The notes beneath the pieces are model-generated. The model did not search any database and was not told where the DNA came from. It saw nothing but the letters and a program-made list of their open reading frames with translations. From Betaproteobacteria bacterium (GTDB lineage Bacteria > Pseudomonadota > Gammaproteobacteria > Burkholderiales > SG8-41), in contig JANYDM010000123.1 of the NCBI GenBank assembly GCA_025363575.1, forward strand, positions 21,736 to 85,735: a stretch of DNA of 64,000 nt, read 5' to 3'. This document shows, piece by piece, positions 63,035 to 64,000 of the stretch. The position numbers and the translations under genes are program-made. Positions within the stretch are counted from its first letter, which is position 1, and each line of letters begins with the position of its first letter.

Positions 63035-64000
63035 TCGCACCCCGCGATCTGCTTCATGCGCTGTGCGCGCTCGCCGGCGCGGCGTTCGCGCTTTCCGCTT
63101 CCGCGGACTATCCCGACCATCCGGTGCGCGTCATCGTCGCGCAGCCCGCCGGCGGCAATGCGGATCTCGTCTCGCGCACGTTCGCGCAAAAGCTGACCGA
63201 CCGCTTCGGCGTCCAGTTCGTCGTCGACAACCGCGGCGGCGGTGGCGGCATCATCGGCACCGAGATTGCAATCCACGCGGTGCCTGACGGCTACACACTC
63301 TTAATCGCGCCGACAGCAGTCGGCACTAATCCCGCGCTGGTGAAGAATCTGCCGTTCGACGCGCGGCGCGATCTCGCACCGATTTCGCAATTGACCGCCG
63401 GCCCCAATATCGTCGTCGTGCCGACCAATAGTCAGTTCAAGAATCTTGGCGAGATCATCGCCGTCGCGCGCGCCCAGCCGGGCAAGCTGAGCTTCGCGTC
63501 GTCGGGCCTCGCTAATGCGACGCATATGGCGGGCGAGCTTTTTAAATACATGGCCAGGCTCAACATCCTGCACGTGCCGTACAAGGGTTCGCCCGCGTCG
63601 CTGGTCGCGGCGTCGGCCGGTGAAACAGATCTCGCGTTTGCAGGCATCTCGGGTTCGGCGTCTTTGATCAAGGGCGGCCGCCTGCGCGCGATCGCGGTGA
63701 CGAGCGCCAGGCGCTGGCCGACTTTGCCCGATGTGCCCACCGTTGCCGAATCCGGCGTGCCCGGTTACGAAGCACTGAACTGGTACGGCATGTTCGCGCC
63801 TCTCAAGATGCCGCCGAAAATCGCCAACCTGCTCTACACCGAGATTTCCACCATCGCGAAAAGCGCCGACATGCGCAATCGTTTGCTCCCGGATGGACAA
63901 GAGCCGCTAGGCACCACGCCGAAGGAACTCGAAGCGCACCTCAAGCATGAGATTGAGAAATGGCTGGTGATAGGGAAAGCGGCGGGGCTGACGCCGAATT
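63031..64000 (+). CDS. Bug (TctC) family periplasmic solute receptor, truncated by the window end
   Basis: Starts at GTG 63031, overlapping the aldolase stop. At least 323 residues are visible, nearly the full family length, with the frame open to the last base. The signal peptide is LLHALCALAGAAFALSAS, then DYPDHPVRVIVAQPAGGNAD, DNRGGGGGIIGTEI and VPYKGSPASLVAASAGETDL. The stop is probably just past the window. It is the sixth Bug gene of the region. Confidence 0.9.
   Translation, partial: MIAPRDLLHALCALAGAAFALSASADYPDHPVRVIVAQPAGGNADLVSRTFAQKLTDRFGVQFVVDNRGGGGGIIGTEIAIHAVPDGYTLLIAPTAVGTNPALVKNLPFDARRDLAPISQLTAGPNIVVVPTNSQFKNLGEIIAVARAQPGKLSFASSGLANATHMAGELFKYMARLNILHVPYKGSPASLVAASAGETDLAFAGISGSASLIKGGRLRAIAVTSARRWPTLPDVPTVAESGVPGYEALNWYGMFAPLKMPPKIANLLYTEISTIAKSADMRNRLLPDGQEPLGTTPKELEAHLKHEIEKWLVIGKAAGLTPN

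Overview
The window is GC-rich DNA from a Betaproteobacterium. Three things point there: the order leuS-lptE-holA-proA, the block polA / DUF2782 / thrB / BPSS1780-type membrane protein / uvrD, and six periplasmic receptors of the Bug (TctC) family, which is greatly expanded in Burkholderiales and relatives. Genus cannot be read from the sequence. The carbon and sulfur genes (2-oxoacid oxidoreductase, Sox, many Bug receptors) suit a versatile soil, sediment or groundwater heterotroph with some sulfur-oxidising ability.

Region 1 (1-18.5 kb) is core housekeeping: DNA polymerase I, a LOG-family nucleotide phosphoribohydrolase, homoserine kinase, UvrD helicase, a FecR-SPOR protein, LeuRS, LptE, the DNA polymerase III delta subunit, ProA, and a dihydrolipoyl dehydrogenase with its own lipoyl domain. 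Small conserved proteins follow. Region 2 (18.5-34.4 kb) mixes two hypothetical genes, a three-gene 2-oxoacid oxidoreductase operon (FAD/Fe-S subunit, fused gamma-alpha subunit, TPP beta subunit), and a convergent soxXYZA operon without soxB. It ends with a minus-strand series: amidase, YqiA-like esterase, LysE exporter, RNB nuclease, TonB-like protein, aroE and mtgA. A 270-bp MITE-like nested palindrome sits between the tonB-like gene and aroE.

Region 3 (34.4-43.9 kb) reads mostly rightward: an HdrC/HdrB-like iron-sulfur pair, a gamma-glutamyltransferase, an amidohydrolase, a Ser/Thr kinase fused to a cyclic-nucleotide-binding domain, a large secreted alpha/beta-hydrolase-fold protein, a SufU-like scaffold and a cupin. 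Region 4 (43.9-47.7 kb) is a cluster of small secreted, lipoprotein and stress proteins (CHRD, CsbD, triple BON, entericidin, low-complexity proteins) with tandem repeats, clear terminators and a palindromic motif that recurs at 60.2 kb.

Region 5 (47.8-64 kb) is an accessory catabolic and transport region. Six Bug receptors alternate with single enzymes: a TPR-2OG-Fe(II) oxygenase, an enolase-superfamily enzyme, an isochorismatase-like hydrolase, a probable haloacetate/fluoroacetate dehalogenase and an HpcH/HpaI aldolase. Two MFS transporters, a universal stress protein and SlyX are also here. No TctA/TctB membrane subunits are present. No tRNA, rRNA, CRISPR array, transposase or phage gene was recognised. 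Most functional names come from motifs read directly in the translations; no database search was possible.
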